Origin: Marinobacter sp.
GTDB lineage: Bacteria > Pseudomonadota > Gammaproteobacteria > Pseudomonadales > Oleiphilaceae
Assembly: GCA_029264995.1 (NCBI GenBank)
Contig: JAJUKC010000002.1
Span: 1-64,000 of the forward strand
DNA length: 64,000 nucleotides
Direction of reading: 5' to 3'
Shown: positions 1-8,679 of the stretch, one piece after another
How positions within the stretch are numbered: position 1 is the first letter of the stretch
Layout: each line of letters starts with the position of its first letter
Notes under the pieces: model-generated
What the model saw: the letters and a program-made list of their open reading frames with translations, nothing else
Databases searched by the model: none
What the model was told of the DNA's origin: nothing
Translations under genes and position numbers: made by a program

Positions 1-534
1 AAGTTTGCCGTTCACCTTCACCAGCATGTTCTTCATCTTTTTCTGAACCAGGCACTGGGTAGCCAGAACGTGCTCAACTTCCGAGGTACCGATACCGTGG
101 GCCAGGCAACCAAAGGCGCCGTGAGTAGAGGTATGGGAATCACCACACACAATACTCATGCCCGGCAAGGTTGCACCCTGCTCCGGCCCGATCACGTGCA
201 CGATGCCCTGGCGCTGGTCCTTGATCTTGAATTCCAGGATCCCGAATTCGTCGCAGTTCTTGTCCAGCGTCTCCACCTGGGTGCGGGACACCGGATCCAC
301 AATGCCGTCGATGCCCCGGTCACGATCGGTGGTCGGTACGTTATGGTCCGGTGTCGCGATGTTGGCATCAATCCGCCAGGGCTTGCGGCCAGCCAGACGA
401 AGGCCCTCAAAGGCCTGAGGTGATGTCACTTCGTGCAACAATTGACGATCAATGTAAATCAACGCAGAACCATCGTCCCGCTGCTTGACCAAATGGTCGT
501 CCCACAATTTGTCGTATAAGGTCTTGCCCGCCAT
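1..534 (-). CDS. leuC: 3-isopropylmalate dehydratase large subunit (5' part, cut by window edge)
   Basis: This is the first 178 codons of LeuC, which with LeuD isomerises 2-isopropylmalate to 3-isopropylmalate in cytoplasmic leucine synthesis. The translation starts [14 protein letters not shown] and carries the aconitase-family signature [12 protein letters not shown] followed by [14 protein letters not shown], part of the active-site region. The ATG at 534 is preceded by a GA-rich stretch that can act as ribosome binding site. The rest of the gene, including the [4Fe-4S] cysteines, lies beyond position 1. It is divergent from the LysR-type gene at 1050, an arrangement often seen when the regulator controls leu genes. 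The long stem-loop repeat at 711-827 lies roughly 180 bases upstream and may be within its leader. Confidence 0.96.
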   Translation of the reverse strand, partial: MAGKTLYDKLWDDHLVKQRDDGSALIYIDRQLLHEVTSPQAFEGLRLAGRKPWRIDANIATPDHNVPTTDRDRGIDGIVDPVSRTQVETLDKNCDEFGILEFKIKDQRQGIVHVIGPEQGATLPGMSIVCGDSHTSTHGAFGCLAHGIGTSEVEHVLATQCLVQKKMKNMLVKVNGKL

Positions 535-710
535 GATTCTCTCTCACTCTCTGGGGGTTTCTGTTTCTGCTTCGAATGGTGACATCATACCCCTGCATCA
601 CGAATAACCTCAATTCATGTTTTTTATGCTTTGCATTCCCATCAGGCATGAATTTAAAATTACCAAAGGACAGCGATCAGCTCGAACGAATTCACCCAAG
701 CCTGGTGCCA

Positions 711-827
711 GGCACAACTGGGTGGAAAGGGTTTTCAAAACACGCCCACGAGTACGTCCCTGTAGGCTCGTTTCGGGCCGTCCATGGCCCTCAACGGTTT
801 TGAAAACCCTTTCCACCCAGTCGTGCC
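711..827. repeat. Long stem-loop repeat, copy A
   Basis: Two perfect 24-base arms (717-740 and 798-821, beginning ACTGGGTGGAAAGG) face each other across a 57-base loop. One mismatch further out, the pairing extends to 711 and 827. The loop contains ACGTCC, TGT and GGCCGTCCATGGCC, which reappear in copy B on the opposite strand. Arm sequences differ between copies while pairing is kept, which suggests a selected structure, or a mobile palindromic element of the REP/MITE kind. No transposase or target duplication is visible. It could act as a transcriptional barrier or RNA structure upstream of leuC. Confidence 0.85.
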
Positions 828-891
828 CCAGACAATGGTCGGGGTTTCCCATAACCAATTATTCGATCTGCTGTAGCCCAAAGTTCGAGTT

Positions 892-1000
892 CCGGCTTGT
901 GGGGCACCTTTCCAAAAATGTCGGAGGCCATGGATGGCCGGAGAGAAGCGCACACGGACGTGCTTGTAGCGGTTTTTTGGAAAGGTGCCCCGCAAGCCGG
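892..1000. repeat. Long stem-loop repeat, copy B (inverted relative to copy A)
   Basis: Arms at 892-917 and 974-1000 pair over about 26 bases with one mismatch (core GGGGCACCTTTCCAAAAA) around a 56-base loop. The reverse complement of the loop aligns without gaps to the loop of copy A at roughly 36 of 56 positions by my count, including GGCCATCCATGGCC against GGCCGTCCATGGCC. The right arm ends only 50 bases before the LysR-type start codon, so it may fold in the regulator's mRNA leader. Naive start calls for that gene at 897 fall inside this element. Confidence 0.85.
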
Positions 1001-1049
1001 GACCTGCACCAAGGCATCGGAACACTCCGATCAAAGATGGGCACAGAAA

Positions 1050-1937
1050 ATGGACGCAAACTCCTTAAAAGCATTCTTGACCATAGTCGACCAAGGCTCC
1101 TTCTCGGAAGCCGCCGAGACCCTGCACCTGACGCAGCCAGCCATCAGCAAACGCCTGGCCGCCCTCGAAACCCAACTGGACACCCGACTGATCGACCGCA
1201 GCAAGCGGGAAATCCGCCTGACCGAAGCCGGCACAAGGCTCCTCCCCCATGCCCGCAAAATCCTCGACGAAATCCACAACGCACGCATGGCCCTGACCAC
1301 CAGCGCCGACAGCATCGAAGGCGAACTCCACGCCATCGCCAGTCACCACATCGGCCTGCACCACCTGCCCAACTGGCTGCGCCGCTACCGTCGGGAATAC
1401 CCTCAAGTGGATCTGCATCTGCAATTCATGGAATCCGATGCCGCCTACGACCAGATGAACAAACGCAACGCAGAACTGGCCTTTGTGACCCTCAGCGACA
1501 GCATGAATCCGGAATTCTCCATCCTTGCCCAGTGGCCAGACCCAATGGCCTTCGTGGTTGGGAAAGAACACCCTCTCGCAACACTGGCGAGCCCTTCACT
1601 TTCTGACCTCGCTCCACACCCGGCGCTGCTACCGGATACCAGTACCGCCACCTACCGGGTGGTCAGCCGTCTGTTCCTGGAAGCCAACCTAACCCTGAAA
1701 CCCCTCATGCCAACCAACTATCTGGAAACCATCAAAATGATGGTAAGCGTTGGCCTTGCGTGGACCATTTTACCGGTCAGCATGCTCGATAACAGCCTGA
1801 AAGTGCTTGAAGTGCCCCACCCTGTTACCCGGGTTCTGGGTGCCGTGGCGCTCTCCCGCCGACAACTGGGTAGTGCCGCCCAGGCATTGCTGCAGATAGT
1901 AGAAGAGGAAGAAACGCGACCAGAGTCCAGTCAATGA
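1050..1937 (+). CDS. LysR-family transcriptional regulator, divergent from leuC
   Basis: A 295-residue LysR-type regulator. The N-terminal winged helix-turn-helix spans about residues 1-60 (MDANSLKAFLTIVDQGSFSE, then LTQPAISKRLAALE), followed by a LysR substrate-binding domain to the C terminus. I chose the ATG at 1050 because it gives the standard LysR N terminus; the frame stays open upstream only because it runs through stem-loop repeat B. Divergent placement next to leuC suggests it controls leucine biosynthesis or a related pathway, an inference from position. Its stop codon overlaps the 3' end of the convergent MFS gene by 7 bases. Confidence 0.93.
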   Translation: MDANSLKAFLTIVDQGSFSEAAETLHLTQPAISKRLAALETQLDTRLIDRSKREIRLTEAGTRLLPHARKILDEIHNARMALTTSADSIEGELHAIASHHIGLHHLPNWLRRYRREYPQVDLHLQFMESDAAYDQMNKRNAELAFVTLSDSMNPEFSILAQWPDPMAFVVGKEHPLATLASPSLSDLAPHPALLPDTSTATYRVVSRLFLEANLTLKPLMPTNYLETIKMMVSVGLAWTILPVSMLDNSLKVLEVPHPVTRVLGAVALSRRQLGSAAQALLQIVEEEETRPESSQ

Positions 1938-3085
1938 TCGTGCTGGGGCTGAGGTGGCGGCTGCAAACCCCGCCAGGTTACGATAATCGCAAGGGCCATC
2001 GCGGCGGCACCACCCCAGAACGCCGCGGAGGTACTGAAACCATCCACCAGGAAACCGGATAACCATGCACCGAGCGCTCCGCCGGCGCCGAAAGTCAGGC
2101 CACTGTATAGAGCCTGACCCTGGCCATGATGGTGCTTACCGAAAAAGCCCTGAATGTATTGGACGGATACGGCATGCAACGCGCCGTAAGAAGCCGCATG
2201 CAGCAGCTGGGCAAAGATCAGTACCGGCAATACCGACGTCAGCTCGGCGATCAGACCCCAGCGGATCATTGTCAGTACCAGCGCCCCCAGCACCACCTGC
2301 CGTACACTAAAACGCCGGGATAGCCTGTGCATAACCAGAAACAAGCCTATCTCTGCGATGACTCCGAGTGACCACAGTAACCCGATGGCCAGTTTCCCGT
2401 ACCCATGTTGTTCCAGGTGGATACTGAAGAAGGTGTAGTAGGCACCATGTGATACCTGAAGCAGAAAATTCATCGCGAAAAAAGCGATCACAGCCGGATG
2501 AGTGACAATTGCTTTGAGGCTACCGACAGGTGCAGATTGCTGCTTGCGCTCGCCACGCTCGGAAGGCACCAGAAATGCCGAGACGGCAATCCCTGCAAAT
2601 ACCGGCAATAACAGCCACGGCAAGTACTGAATCTCCACCAGTTCCAGTAGCCCGCCGACCAGAGCCACTGCGCCGATAAATCCTACAGAGCCCCAAAGAC
2701 GAACCTTGCCGTACTTGTCTCGATGCTTGCCGAGTACCCGCAGGGTAATGACTTCATACAGCGGCAAAATGGCGTTCCAGAAAAAGGTGAACACCAGCAT
2801 GACCAGCAACAGACCGTAGAAACCGGGTTCCAGAAACACGCCGGCGAAAAACAGCGAGCCGAAAATAGCACCAAATCGTACCAGGCGGACCCGCTGGCCG
2901 GTCCGGTCACCGATGTAACCCCAAACGCTGGGTGCGACGATCTTGGTAAGCTGGATGGTCGCCATCAGTGTGGCGATCTGAAGATAGGAGTAGCCCTGGC
3001 CCTCAAGATAAAGAGACCAATAGGGCAAAAGCCCTCCAAGGAGGGCGAAAAACCAGAAATAGAGGTTCGACAGCCGCCAGTAGAT
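1931..3085 (-). CDS. MFS transporter (HcaT/YcaD-like, MFS_1_like), probable ATC start
   Basis: A 384-residue, 12-helix major facilitator protein of the MFS_1_like group (LPYWSLYLEGQGYS in the first helix pair; YIGDRTGQRVRLVRFGA in the first cytoplasmic loop). The substrate is unknown. The first ATG/GTG/TTG in frame is a TTG at 3028, but starting there would cut the first transmembrane helix. In-frame codons upstream read IYWRLSNLYFWFFALLGG, the usual N terminus of this family, and the frame closes at the aroC stop codon. A GGGGAGG ribosome binding site lies 7 bases before an ATC at 3085, so I call ATC initiation; otherwise use 3028. It is last in the prmB-aroC operon. Confidence 0.85.
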   Translation of the reverse strand: MYWRLSNLYFWFFALLGGLLPYWSLYLEGQGYSYLQIATLMATIQLTKIVAPSVWGYIGDRTGQRVRLVRFGAIFGSLFFAGVFLEPGFYGLLLVMLVFTFFWNAILPLYEVITLRVLGKHRDKYGKVRLWGSVGFIGAVALVGGLLELVEIQYLPWLLLPVFAGIAVSAFLVPSERGERKQQSAPVGSLKAIVTHPAVIAFFAMNFLLQVSHGAYYTFFSIHLEQHGYGKLAIGLLWSLGVIAEIGLFLVMHRLSRRFSVRQVVLGALVLTMIRWGLIAELTSVLPVLIFAQLLHAASYGALHAVSVQYIQGFFGKHHHGQGQALYSGLTFGAGGALGAWLSGFLVDGFSTSAAFWGGAAAMALAIIVTWRGLQPPPQPQHDH

Positions 3086-3103
3086 GGTAGCGCCTCCCCG
3101 AAA

Positions 3104-4198
3104 TCAGAGCTGGCCGAGGACCGGCGTGGTGACTTCAACATCGCCGTTCTGGCCGCGATGGCGCAGGTAGTGATCCATCAGGACGATGGCCATCATGGCC
3201 TCGGCGATGGGCGTTGCGCGGATACCTACGCAGGGGTCGTGACGACCAGTGGTGATCACCTCCACCGGGTTGCCGTCTACATCAATGCCCTTGCCGGGCA
3301 GGCGCAAGCTTGATGTTGGCTTAAGTGCAATGCTGGCAACAATCGGCTGGCCAGAGGAAATGCCGCCCAGTACGCCACCGGCATTGTTGGAAAGAAAGCC
3401 TTCCGGCGTCATCTCATCCCGGTGCTCCGTTCCTTTCTGCTCAATGCAATCGAAACCGGCACCGATCTCCACACCCTTGACCGCGTTAATGCTCATCAGA
3501 GCGTGGGCAAGATCGGCATCCAGACGATCAAAAATCGGCTCACCGAGGCCTGGAGGAACCCCCTCCGCAACCACGTTGATACGGGCGCCAATGGAATCCC
3601 CTTCTTTGCGCAAAGCGTCCATGTAGGCTTCCATCTCGGAGACCTTGTCTGCATCCGGACAAAAGAAGGGATTCTGGTGAACCTGATCCCAATCCAGCTT
3701 ATCTGACTTGATCGGTCCTAACTGGGAAAGATAACCCCGCACTTTGATCCCGAGACGCTGCTCAAGAAACTTCCGGGCGACAGCGCCAGCAGCAACCCGC
3801 ATGGCGGTTTCCCTGGCGGAAGAGCGGCCACCACCACGATAATCCCGGGCACCATACTTGTGGTGATAGGTGTAGTCCGCGTGGGCCGGGCGGAACTGGG
3901 CAGCGATCTTGGAATAGTCCTTGGAGCGCTGATCCGTGTTCTCGATAATCAGACCAATCGGTGTACCCGTGGTTTTGCCTTCAAACACGCCAGACAGAAT
4001 CCTAACCTCGTCCGCCTCACGACGCTGTGTCGTATGCCGGGAAGTACCGGGTTTGCGGCGATCCAGATCCCGCTGCATATCTTCTTCTGACAGCTCCAGG
4101 CCCGGAGGGCAACCGTCGATAATGCAGCCCAGGGCCGCGCCGTGACTCTCACCAAAGGTGGTGACGGTAAACAGCTTTCCGAATGTATTTCCCGACAT
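3104..4198 (-). CDS. aroC: chorismate synthase
   Basis: A 364-residue chorismate synthase, which converts 5-enolpyruvylshikimate-3-phosphate to chorismate using reduced FMN, the last step of the shikimate pathway. Family signatures are visible: [18 protein letters not shown] near the N terminus, [14 protein letters not shown] and [17 protein letters not shown] centrally, and [18 protein letters not shown] near the C terminus. Length matches the bacterial enzyme. It lies 37 bases downstream of prmB and 18 bases upstream of the MFS gene, the common prmB-aroC order of gammaproteobacteria. Its stop codon is also the in-frame stop limiting the MFS start. Confidence 0.98.
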   Translation of the reverse strand: MSGNTFGKLFTVTTFGESHGAALGCIIDGCPPGLELSEEDMQRDLDRRKPGTSRHTTQRREADEVRILSGVFEGKTTGTPIGLIIENTDQRSKDYSKIAAQFRPAHADYTYHHKYGARDYRGGGRSSARETAMRVAAGAVARKFLEQRLGIKVRGYLSQLGPIKSDKLDWDQVHQNPFFCPDADKVSEMEAYMDALRKEGDSIGARINVVAEGVPPGLGEPIFDRLDADLAHALMSINAVKGVEIGAGFDCIEQKGTEHRDEMTPEGFLSNNAGGVLGGISSGQPIVASIALKPTSSLRLPGKGIDVDGNPVEVITTGRHDPCVGIRATPIAEAMMAIVLMDHYLRHRGQNGDVEVTTPVLGQL

Positions 4199-4235
4199 AA
4201 TTCAGCACTTTATACAGGTTTTGTAATTTAAACTC

Positions 4236-5141
4236 TTAGCTTCTTCGGGCCTGCCATTCACGCAGATCCCGGGCAGTGACCAGGAATACCCCATCACCAC
4301 CGTTCTCGAATTCCAGCCAGGTTAACGGCAAATCCGGATAGGCATCATCCATGGCACCCCAGGAATTGCCAACCTCCACAATCAGGAGTCCGTCGTCGGT
4401 CAGGTAATCGGCGGCCTGGGCTACTATACGGTGCGCAATGTCCAGCCCATCGTCTCCGGCGGCCAGGCCCAGTTCGGGCTCATGGTGATACTCGGCCGGC
4501 ATGTCTGCCAGGTCTTCCGCATCCACATAAGGCGGATTGCTGACAATCACATCGTATCGGCCTTCAAGGTTGTCGAAAACATCGGACTGAATCGCTCGCA
4601 CCCGGCCCTCCAGTCCATGTAGTTCAATGTTGGACTCAGCTACGGCGAGGGCATCCGCGGAAATATCAGAGAGATCCACTTCCGCCTCGTCAAAAACCGT
4701 CGCCGCGCCAATACCGATACAGCCGCTGCCGGTACACAGATCCAGGATTCGTTGAACCTGCGTGGTGCCCAACCAGGGCTGAAGGCCGTTCTCCAGCAGT
4801 TCGCCAATCGGCGAACGGGGAACCAGAACGCGTTCATCAACGTTGAACGGCATCCCCATGAACCAGGCTTCACCAAGCAGGTAGGCAATCGGAATACGCT
4901 CGTTGACCCGACGCTCCACCCGCTCGAGAATCAGTTCCCGCTCTGAACGGGTCAGTCGCGCATCCAGAAACAGATTGTTGTTTTCCAGTGGTAGATGCAG
5001 GCTGCGCAATACCAGCTGAACGGCCTCATCCCAGACGTTGTCGGTGCCGTGACCAAAGTAAATCGGCGAAGCCGCAAAACGGGAGACCGTGAACCGGAGC
5101 AGGTCTCGGATGGTGTGCAGGTCGTCAACGGGACTGGTCAA
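4236..5141 (-). CDS. prmB: ribosomal protein L3 N5-glutamine methyltransferase
   Basis: A 301-residue SAM-dependent methyltransferase that methylates a glutamine of ribosomal protein L3. The SAM-binding motif [14 protein letters not shown] lies near residue 130 and the substrate-glutamine motif NPPY ([12 protein letters not shown]) near residue 205. The N-terminal helical domain is typical of the PrmB/PrmC group. I prefer PrmB to PrmC because of the following aroC gene and the L3-type N terminus ([13 protein letters not shown]). It is the first gene of the prmB-aroC-MFS unit; a 75-base gap separates it from the patatin gene upstream. Confidence 0.96.
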   Translation of the reverse strand: MTSPVDDLHTIRDLLRFTVSRFAASPIYFGHGTDNVWDEAVQLVLRSLHLPLENNNLFLDARLTRSERELILERVERRVNERIPIAYLLGEAWFMGMPFNVDERVLVPRSPIGELLENGLQPWLGTTQVQRILDLCTGSGCIGIGAATVFDEAEVDLSDISADALAVAESNIELHGLEGRVRAIQSDVFDNLEGRYDVIVSNPPYVDAEDLADMPAEYHHEPELGLAAGDDGLDIAHRIVAQAADYLTDDGLLIVEVGNSWGAMDDAYPDLPLTWLEFENGGDGVFLVTARDLREWQARRS

Positions 5142-5216
5142 AACTTCGCTTCCTGGTCTGGCTAATGGTGCGCGGCATTATACGCGCATTGCGGCGCGGG
5201 CTGCAGCTCTTGTATC

Positions 5217-6425
5217 TCAGAGAGCCAGCGGGCCGGAGCTGCTGCGACTCTGCTCAAACCGATCCAGGGCGGCCAACATCCGTTCCCGGCCCAGCTGTAT
5301 CAGCTCGGGGGCTTTGTGATAGTCGTAGCTTCTGCAGGCATTCTTGGGAATATTAACCAACAGATCCGGCGGATAGCCGGCAATCTTGTACTGCACCAAC
5401 GCGCTTTGCATGGTCTCGATGGTCAGGTTCATCACATCAAATTTGCCAATGCCCAGCTTGTCCCAGTCAATAGTCTCATGCTCGTCACGATGCCTGGATC
5501 GCCCCGGTTCGTCTTCGCGCTTTTTCTCGGGCGCCGCTTTTTTCGCCATTTCCCGGCTTATCTTCTGTTCTGGCGACTCGCTGCTTTCGGTTTTTCGCGA
5601 GCCCAGTGTTTTCAGTGTATCCCAATCAAACCAACGGGAGGCCTTTTCACGAATGGCATCGACCCATTCTTCCATATCACTGCCGGATTCTTCGGGCGCA
5701 AATGCGGCGTCTGGAATTCGCCTGGGCTGCTCGTCCTCACCGCTCAGGTTAACGGCCATCACCAGGTCTGCGTGGGCCGAGATGGTGGGAATAATGGGTA
5801 ACGGATTGAGAAGCGCGCCATCTACCAGTACACGGCCGTTCAAAACCAGTGGCGTCACCACACTGGGTATGGCAATGGAGGCGCGGATGGCCTGGTCCAG
5901 CGGGCCTTCCTGAAACCAGATTTCCTTGTGGGCCAGCAGATCGGTTGCCACGGCGGTGTAAGCAATGGGCAGATCCTCAATGCGGGTATCGCCCAGAATA
6001 TCCCGCACCACCGAAAAGACTTTCTCTCCACGAATAGCGCCGACAGAAGTGAAGGTCACATCCAGCAACCGCAAGACATCGAACTGGCCGAGCCCGGTAA
6101 CCCAGTCCTTGTAGTCTTTCATCTTGCCGGCACCATACATGCCGCCGATAAGCGCACCCATGGAACAGCCGGAAATAGCAACAATCTCGTACCCCCGCTC
6201 CTGCAGGACTTCAATCGCGCCAATATGGGCGTACCCACGCGCCCCACCGCTCCCAAGAGTCAGCGCAACGGTTTTGCCCTTGCCCGGCAACGGCTCCATG
6301 CGTTCGGTGCTGGCCGGTGCTGATGCCGGGGATATACCAGAACTGCTCACCACCGACGTGACGCCGTCCTGTGCGGCTGCCGTTCTTCCAGAAGCCTCCT
6401 TTTCCGGGTTGTCCTTCTCTGCCAT
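5217..6425 (-). CDS. patatin-like phospholipase family protein (RssA/YchK type)
   Basis: A 402-residue patatin-domain protein, predicted serine acyl hydrolase. The oxyanion-hole motif GSGGARGYAHIG is at residues 58-69, the nucleophile elbow GCSMG at 86-90 (Ser88) and the catalytic dyad Asp in DGALLNPLP near 202. About 45 low-complexity residues precede the domain and a charged stretch (EKKREDEPGRSRHRDEHE) lies near the C terminus. I chose the ATG at 6425 (MAEKDNPEKE) because AAGAGG precedes it; the frame extends further upstream without a better site. It is last in a seven-gene minus-strand run, 4 bases after the DUF4892-OmpA gene. Substrate unknown; cytoplasmic, with no signal peptide. Confidence 0.88.
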   Translation of the reverse strand: MAEKDNPEKEASGRTAAAQDGVTSVVSSSGISPASAPASTERMEPLPGKGKTVALTLGSGGARGYAHIGAIEVLQERGYEIVAISGCSMGALIGGMYGAGKMKDYKDWVTGLGQFDVLRLLDVTFTSVGAIRGEKVFSVVRDILGDTRIEDLPIAYTAVATDLLAHKEIWFQEGPLDQAIRASIAIPSVVTPLVLNGRVLVDGALLNPLPIIPTISAHADLVMAVNLSGEDEQPRRIPDAAFAPEESGSDMEEWVDAIREKASRWFDWDTLKTLGSRKTESSESPEQKISREMAKKAAPEKKREDEPGRSRHRDEHETIDWDKLGIGKFDVMNLTIETMQSALVQYKIAGYPPDLLVNIPKNACRSYDYHKAPELIQLGRERMLAALDRFEQSRSSSGPLAL

Positions 6426-6429
6426 TTCC

Positions 6430-7338
6430 TTACCTCTTGATAACCAGCACTTCGACCCGGTTACCCTGCCGGGCCGGGTCATTCATCTGGACGGCCGGCC
6501 CAACCGGAACAATGCGTATCTGACTTCCCGATATCCCCGATTTACCCAGCAAGGCAGCCAGGCTTTCCGCCGCAGCGCGGGAACGTTCCAAAGCTGCCTC
6601 GAGCGACTCACCCTGTTCGAGATCGGTGAACGAGGCCAGCACCACTTCGGCATCATCGCGAGCCCAGTCATTCAGGGTTCGCCGATCATCCGCTGACCAC
6701 TCAAAACGAAACGTCACTCCGCCGGACCAGGGGATCACCAACGGCCCCTGAATCGGGCCAGCTCCAATGGTATACCCGGGAATGGCCGCACCGAAACCAA
6801 CATTCAGATGCTCAACCCAGACATACTCCCTCAGGTTACCTCTTGTCACGGTGTAGACAAGGGTCAACCACTGCTGTCCGTCCTCTGCCGTTGTCGCCGC
6901 AACCAGGTAATCCTGGGTGGCGTCCCGCCCCAGAAGGCGGGATTGCTGGAAAATCTGGTTGGCCCAGACATTACTGCGGCCACAGGCGATGCCGGCACAC
7001 TCAAACAGAATTTTCGCACCACCGGCAGACAGCTGCTGGTAGTAATGGGCCCGCGCAGCCTGACGATTCGCATCCCTGGAAATTTCAAACAGCTGGCCCT
7101 GCCCCTGCACCGGCAAACGAGCCATGGTCTCGGAGCGGATTTCACCACGAATTTCCCTAACCGGACTAAAAAGCACCAGATGGCCAGCGGACTGAATTTC
7201 GACCGTGGATTCAAGCGTTGACTGCGGAAAAGGGGCTGGCGCTTCTTGAGGCCACGCCGCCATTGCAGGTTTGATGAAACATAACAACATGAGGCCGGCC
7301 AGCGCACCGACCGTCGAAGAAAAACCACGATCAGCCAT
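6430..7338 (-). CDS. DUF4892 protein with C-terminal OmpA-like domain
   Basis: A 302-residue exported envelope protein. Residues 1-28 form a signal peptide (MADRGFSSTVGALAGLMLLC then PAMA-A). The central part matches my recollection of DUF4892 (HYYQQLSAGGAKILFECAG, ACGRSNVWANQIF, GRDATQDYLVA), and the C-terminal 80 residues resemble the OmpA peptidoglycan-binding fold (GQSLEAALERSRAAAESLA-type register, then RIVPVGPAVQMNDPARQGNR). The OmpA domain suggests peptidoglycan or outer-membrane anchoring; function is not known. The ATG at 7338 overlaps the stop of the hydrolase gene by 8 bases (ATGGCTGA), indicating translational coupling. Confidence 0.85.
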   Translation of the reverse strand: MADRGFSSTVGALAGLMLLCFIKPAMAAWPQEAPAPFPQSTLESTVEIQSAGHLVLFSPVREIRGEIRSETMARLPVQGQGQLFEISRDANRQAARAHYYQQLSAGGAKILFECAGIACGRSNVWANQIFQQSRLLGRDATQDYLVAATTAEDGQQWLTLVYTVTRGNLREYVWVEHLNVGFGAAIPGYTIGAGPIQGPLVIPWSGGVTFRFEWSADDRRTLNDWARDDAEVVLASFTDLEQGESLEAALERSRAAAESLAALLGKSGISGSQIRIVPVGPAVQMNDPARQGNRVEVLVIKR

Positions 7339-8251
7339 GTAAGAGGAACCTGTTAATCGCTTCGGCAACGGGAGTGACCTCACCGTCAAGATGACAATGA
7401 TGCCCACCGGGCACATCGACTGTTTCAAGGTTGGGAACCAGGTCGGCACGGCTGTCGAGCCCGCTGCGGGAAACCAGCAACCCTTCTTCTGCCCTTACGA
7501 ATAAAGTGGGGGTCTGGATGGCAGACAAAGACGCCCTCACCTGTTCTTCGGTCATCATCAGCGGTGTCGGATGCCGTAATCTGGCATCCGTGCGCCATAT
7601 GAACCCACCAGCTTCCGTGCGCATGTTCCTGGGCACCAGCGTTCTTGCCGCCTCGGGACTGAGAGGGCTCAGCCCGCCCTCCCGGATTCGGGCCGCGCTC
7701 TGAACGTCCGGATAGACCGCCGGGGCAGCAGAACCGGCCCTGCGTTTCTGTAATGCCCGCCGCAACTGGGGGATAGTCTCACGGGCTGGCCGACTGAGAG
7801 CTCCCAGACTGTCAATCATCACCAATCTACGCACCCGTTCGGGGAATGCGGCGGCGTAGAGTGCGCAGACAATCCCGCCGAGAGAATGCCCCACAAGATC
7901 CAGAGGGTAACGTTCGCTTTCAGGAAAATGCCGTTCCACGAGTTCGGAAAGATCGCCGACGTAGTCCATCAGCCAATAGCTGTAACCCGGCGGCCGGTGG
8001 CCCGAGTGTCCGTGCCCTGCCATATCCACCGCATGTACCGTGGTGTTCTCGGCCAACAACGGCGCCAGTCGGGCAAAGGACATGGCGTTGTCGAGCCAGC
8101 CGTGCAGAAGGATAGCCGGTGGTCGAGAGCTTTCCTCGCTGGAGTTCGGCCAGGTCAGACCCGAAAGAGTTATGTTATCCAGGGGCCAGTGCATTTCATG
8201 GCAACCGGCCTGTGGTTCTGGAACGCTACCGGGTAACGAGGTCTCCGTCAT
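7331..8251 (-). CDS. alpha/beta hydrolase
   Basis: A 306-residue alpha/beta hydrolase-fold protein. The oxyanion region is HGWLDNAMSFARLAPLL, the nucleophile elbow GHSLGG (LDLVGHSLGGIVCALYA) near residue 120, and the probable catalytic His near the C terminus in VPGGHHCHLDGEV. No signal peptide is seen, so it is probably cytoplasmic. Substrate cannot be deduced. It sits between pilZ (12 bases upstream) and the DUF4892-OmpA gene (8-base overlap), so it is co-transcribed with them. Confidence 0.88.
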   Translation of the reverse strand: MTETSLPGSVPEPQAGCHEMHWPLDNITLSGLTWPNSSEESSRPPAILLHGWLDNAMSFARLAPLLAENTTVHAVDMAGHGHSGHRPPGYSYWLMDYVGDLSELVERHFPESERYPLDLVGHSLGGIVCALYAAAFPERVRRLVMIDSLGALSRPARETIPQLRRALQKRRAGSAAPAVYPDVQSAARIREGGLSPLSPEAARTLVPRNMRTEAGGFIWRTDARLRHPTPLMMTEEQVRASLSAIQTPTLFVRAEEGLLVSRSGLDSRADLVPNLETVDVPGGHHCHLDGEVTPVAEAINRFLLHG

Positions 8252-8263
8252 TCGGTAGCGGCC

Positions 8264-8614
8264 TTACATGGTGTGGGTGGGACGATCGGAACTCAGTGAG
8301 CCAGCCAGGTAGGATTCAATCTTGGTGCGGGCAGTTTCGTCATCGCCATTGAACTGGACGCCGATACCTGCGGCACGGTTTCCCTGAGCGCCCTTGGGGG
8401 TAATCCAGATGACCTTGCCAGCAACTGGAATTTTCTCCGGCTCATCCATCAGGTTAAGCAGCAGAAATACCTCATCGCCCAACTGATATTGCTTCTGAGT
8501 AGGAATAAACAGGCCTCCCTGACGGATATAGGGCATGTACGCCGCATAGAGAACCGCCTTGTCCTTGATCGTCAGGGTTAGAATACCGCTGCGTGCTCCG
8601 AATCCGGGCCCCAT
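8264..8614 (-). CDS. pilZ: type IV pilus PilZ-domain protein
   Basis: A 116-residue single-domain PilZ protein, required for type IV pilus biogenesis in Pseudomonas, where it works with PilB and FimX. The sequence shows the beta-barrel pattern of type IV pilus PilZ (SGILTLTIKDKAVLYAAYMP, VAGKVIWITPKGAQGNRAAG, GIGVQFNGDDE). It lacks the RxxxR and DxSxxG c-di-GMP-binding motifs, which is expected for this subfamily. Placement directly downstream of holB is the conserved holB-pilZ order. Spacing to holB is 65 bases. Confidence 0.93.
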   Translation of the reverse strand: MGPGFGARSGILTLTIKDKAVLYAAYMPYIRQGGLFIPTQKQYQLGDEVFLLLNLMDEPEKIPVAGKVIWITPKGAQGNRAAGIGVQFNGDDETARTKIESYLAGSLSSDRPTHTM

Positions 8615-8679
8615 ATCAAATACCTTTTACGCAAATTTACTGATATTTCGCAATGATAGCAGTTGAACCTGAACAACGC

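Larger units (their letters stand above)
535..1049. other. Intergenic region between leuC and the LysR-type gene, filled by two stem-loop repeats
   Basis: This 515-base gap separates two divergent genes and must hold both promoters. Open frames running through it (for example from 617 or 897 on the plus strand) are created by the inverted repeats and merge with the LysR gene or its shadow. I see no protein-coding character. The contents I can support are the two long inverted repeats listed separately and a short palindrome, CCTGG-TG-CCAGG, at 701-712. No clear sigma-70 promoter was assigned. Confidence 0.6.

Noticed and set aside
617..1606. A 329-codon plus-strand open frame running from the leuC gap into the LysR gene
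   Set aside because: It begins in the stem-loop repeats and continues in the wrong frame of the LysR gene; the C-terminal part is low-complexity Pro/Arg/His.
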